Below are positions 61,563 to 64,000 of a stretch of 64,000 bases of DNA, in pieces. The position numbers were made by a program, and so were the translations under genes. The notes below the pieces were generated by a model. It was not told the origin of the DNA and searched no databases. It was given only the letters and a program-made list of their open reading frames with translations. Location of the stretch: NCBI GenBank assembly GCA_039808765.1, contig JBDHTQ010000001.1, positions 186,001-250,000 on the forward strand. Reading direction: 5' to 3'. This stretch comes from JBDHTQ01 sp039808765 (lineage in GTDB: Bacteria; Pseudomonadota; Alphaproteobacteria; UBA2400). The stretch's first letter is position 1. Each line of letters begins with the position of its first letter.

Positions 61563-64000
61563 ATGGAAATTTTATTTATAATAGCAATAGGATTTTTTAC
61601 GCTTCTAACCAGTATGGTTTTGCCCTGGATCAACCGAAGCAACATTAACCAGGTAAAAATTCAGCTCTATTTTCATGAACAAAAAATTAAAAAACTCCTT
61701 TCAATTCTTGAAGAAAAAAATATTAGTATTCCTGAGCAAATTGATGAACAAAAAACATCCCCTCAACCCAATCCGGGGGAGAAAACACAGATAATCCATT
61801 TAACATCGCTTCCGGGTGTTTCTGTAACCAGAGCTAAAAATACTGAGGATGAGCAGATTGGGCAGACCACTTTAGCGCTCGAAAAAAAGGCTGAGCCAGA
61901 AAAACGAAATACGCATAGTTTTGAGCAGCAATTTGGTGCCCGCCTTCCCGTATGGATTGGTGGGGTTGCGCTTGCGTTGGCTGGTTTTTTCATGGTGAAA
62001 TATTCAATTGAGGCCCAGTTGATTAGTCCGACGGTACGCGTGTTGATCGGCCTTCTTTTTGGGGTTGGGCTTATGAAAGCAGCCAATTGGATCCGTGAAA
62101 AAGAAGGTTTTGCCAACGGTACACGCATTGCGCAGGCCTTAACCGGTGCTGGTATTGCCGACTTATACGTTTGTTTGTTTGCAGCAACAAATCTTTATCA
62201 AATTTTTCCGGAATTTTTAGGTTTTATAGGTCTGACCGCTGTGACGGTGATCGCGATTGTTTGCTCGCTTAGACATGGTATGCCGATTGCGTTGCTGGGA
62301 TTGATTGGGGGATTTTTAACGCCCGCTTTTGTGCATAGTGGGGCTCCTCCCGCACCATTATTATTTATTTACTTGTATTTTATTGTTGCTGGAATGGTTG
62401 TTCTTCTTCGTAAGAAAAACTGGGTGCTAACAGCGCTTCCAGCAGTCTTGGGTGCGTTTTTATGGGTAGGTTATTGGATGTTTGGACGTGATTTAACGCC
62501 AACTGATTCAATTTGCCTTGGCCTGTTTTTGATTGCAGTTAGTGCCACAGTTACAATTGGCACGCATCAACCGCATGATCGCACCGATACCAGAATAAAT
62601 AATTTTTATAAAACGCCTGCAATCATAAACTATTTGTCCTTAGGCGGCTCAATTCTATTTACGGGGCTGCTTGTTGTTCAATCAGGTTTTGGTTTTCTAG
62701 AATGGAGTTTGTTCGGGTTGCTTTCGTTGGGTGGGCTTACACTCGCATTTTTCAACCAGAGATTATATGGGTTTGTGCCGTGGCTTTGTATGGCTGTAAA
62801 TGCAGTTATGCTGACGGTTTGGAATGGCGAGCCAGTGAATATCACATTATTGGTGGCCTTCTTCGGCTTTATTTATGCTGGTAGTGGCTATTTTTTCCAA
62901 TCGCGAAGCGAGCGTCCATTGCTATGGGCTGGTCTATTCAGTGCGTCAAGCCTTGGTTATTATCTTATTGGTTATTATAAGCTTAATGCTGCGATTCTAC
63001 TGTACTTATTTCCAATGTTTTGGGGGGTGCTTGCACTTGTTTTTACGGGTCTTGGTACAGCAGCCTTATCGAAAATTATCAAGAACATACCTGACGAGCA
63101 TCCAAAGAAACAACAGCTCATGGCAATTTATGCAGGTACCAGTTCGGCATTTTTATCAATTGCACTCATGATAGAAACGAAAGCAGAGTTCTTAACTGTT
63201 GCCATCGCTGGACAATTGTTAGCCTTGGCATGGATTAACACGCGGGTTGATGTTAAAGCCTTGCGTTATATAATCGGTATACTTTTATGTGTGTTTGCTA
63301 GCTTACTGCTTCCGCAGATAATATTAATTCTGGGGGTAGCAGTCTTTACACTGACTGAAGTTGAGGTCCCTTTTCAACAAACTATTCCGCTTGTGGAATG
63401 GCCGCTCTTTCAATTGGGGCTCCCGGCGTTACTTTTTGTCTTGGCAAGCGTGCTGCTAAGAAAGCAAAATGATGGTCGGCTTGTTCCTGTGCTCGAGAGG
63501 GTGGCTATCGCCCTGACGGGTGTTATGGGATATTACATCGTACGTCATATGTTCCATGTGAATGAGAATGTTATTTACATAAAAGCTGGATTTTCTGAAC
63601 GGGGCGTCATCACGAATGTGATTTTTGTCTATGGCTTAGCATGTCTTTGGATTGGCAAAAAATTCTGTCGGGATGCTGTCAAGTTCGCGGGATTTGTTCT
63701 GGGGGGAATAGCCCTTTTCAGAATTGGTTACTTTGATTTATTTAGGTACAATCCGCTTTTTGATTCGCAGAATGTGGGCGATTTTCCAATTTTTAATTGG
63801 TTATTGGTCACATTCGGGTTGCCGATTGTTTGGACTGCTCTGATGTCGAAAGGGCTTACACAACACCATAAAAAATATGGGTATGGTATTTTATTGCTTC
63901 TTACATTTGCTTATGTATCGTTCAACGTCCGGCAAATCTTTCAGGGTGGTTTTCTTTCAACGTCAGCCCTAACAAATGCAGAAATCTATACATATTCCGT
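61563..64000 (+). CDS. DUF2339 multi-pass membrane protein (3' end outside window)
   Basis: At least 812 residues, open to the end of the window. It starts ATG 61563 with AGGGGG before it. One N-terminal helix (LFIIAIGFFTLLTSMVLPWI) is followed by a cytoplasmic linker with a short charged segment (about 40-125), then repeated pairs of transmembrane helices. FGARLPVWIGGVALALAGFF and ALTGAGIADLYVCLFAATNL with MPIALLGLIGGFLTPAF are the DUF2339 (PF10101) signature. Its C-terminal part also fits (VRQIFQGGFL, then LTNAEIYTYS). The function is unknown; it is a large conserved envelope protein. It has no stop in the window. Confidence 0.88.
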   Translation, partial: MEILFIIAIGFFTLLTSMVLPWINRSNINQVKIQLYFHEQKIKKLLSILEEKNISIPEQIDEQKTSPQPNPGEKTQIIHLTSLPGVSVTRAKNTEDEQIGQTTLALEKKAEPEKRNTHSFEQQFGARLPVWIGGVALALAGFFMVKYSIEAQLISPTVRVLIGLLFGVGLMKAANWIREKEGFANGTRIAQALTGAGIADLYVCLFAATNLYQIFPEFLGFIGLTAVTVIAIVCSLRHGMPIALLGLIGGFLTPAFVHSGAPPAPLLFIYLYFIVAGMVVLLRKKNWVLTALPAVLGAFLWVGYWMFGRDLTPTDSICLGLFLIAVSATVTIGTHQPHDRTDTRINNFYKTPAIINYLSLGGSILFTGLLVVQSGFGFLEWSLFGLLSLGGLTLAFFNQRLYGFVPWLCMAVNAVMLTVWNGEPVNITLLVAFFGFIYAGSGYFFQSRSERPLLWAGLFSASSLGYYLIGYYKLNAAILLYLFPMFWGVLALVFTGLGTAALSKIIKNIPDEHPKKQQLMAIYAGTSSAFLSIALMIETKAEFLTVAIAGQLLALAWINTRVDVKALRYIIGILLCVFASLLLPQIILILGVAVFTLTEVEVPFQQTIPLVEWPLFQLGLPALLFVLASVLLRKQNDGRLVPVLERVAIALTGVMGYYIVRHMFHVNENVIYIKAGFSERGVITNVIFVYGLACLWIGKKFCRDAVKFAGFVLGGIALFRIGYFDLFRYNPLFDSQNVGDFPIFNWLLVTFGLPIVWTALMSKGLTQHHKKYGYGILLLLTFAYVSFNVRQIFQGGFLSTSALTNAEIYTYS

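Noticed and set aside
1..64000. CRISPR array, prophage or complete insertion sequence
   Set aside because: No regularly spaced repeats, phage structural genes or intact transposase were seen.

Overview
The window is chromosomal DNA of a Gram-negative bacterium, most likely an alphaproteobacterium. The evidence is the run rimP-nusA-ylxR/L7Ae-infB-rbfA-truB-rpsO-pnp with the YlxR and L7Ae-like domains in one protein, a ChvG/ChvI-type two-component pair, an sdhCDA cluster, and outer-membrane and LPS genes (tolB, kdsD). Base composition is intermediate. The separate location of sdhB, the many orphan exported or small proteins, one decayed hydrolase and one truncated insertion sequence would suit a host-associated lineage (Rickettsiales, Holosporales or a relative), but the sequence does not settle the order.

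Layout. 1-2.6 kb: end of parC, then a DsbA/FrnE-like thioredoxin-fold gene on the other strand. 2.8-5.9 kb: five short plus-strand orphan genes, most followed by its own hairpin terminator; the least explained block of the window. 5.9-9.9 kb, minus strand: ahcY, a pirin, and an RhlE-type RNA helicase. 10.4-11.4 kb: an orphan 329-residue protein. 11.5-14.6 kb, minus strand: valS followed by a frameshifted alpha/beta-hydrolase pseudogene. 14.7-22.1 kb, plus strand: M3 oligopeptidase, then tolB-holB-metG-tatD with two GTGA overlaps and a small membrane protein. 22.0-26.3 kb, minus strand: SMR exporter, YejA-like binding protein and a PpiD-like periplasmic chaperone. 26.4-31.1 kb, plus strand: tpiA, dnaK, a TerD-like gene and dnaJ. 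31.3-36.0 kb, minus strand: an ABC-2 exporter (ATPase and two permeases) joined to an NCS1 permease, then gmk.

36.2-47.1 kb is the translation and RNA-decay supercluster, starting from a clear promoter with an attenuator-like terminator before rimP and interrupted only by one opposite-strand secreted protein between truB and rpsO. 47.3-51.2 kb: a small Ala/Arg-rich protein, an aldehyde dehydrogenase, and tRNA-Leu(CAG)-rnd-kdsD on the minus strand. 51.3-57 kb: an envelope-related series (TPM-domain protein, ChvI-like regulator, ChvG-like kinase, secreted protein, GT-C glycosyltransferase). 57-59.7 kb: sdhC-sdhD-sdhA without sdhB. 59.8-64 kb: an internally duplicated DMT transporter, an ElaA-type acetyltransferase, an IS5-family remnant, and a DUF2339 membrane protein that runs off the end.

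Most of the window is ordinary core genome. The parts that deserve attention are the small-protein cluster at 2.8-5.9 kb, the TerD-like gene wedged between dnaK and dnaJ, the ABC/NCS1 operon, the orphan at 10.4 kb, and several leader RNAs and inverted repeats. No CRISPR array, prophage or obvious defence system was seen.
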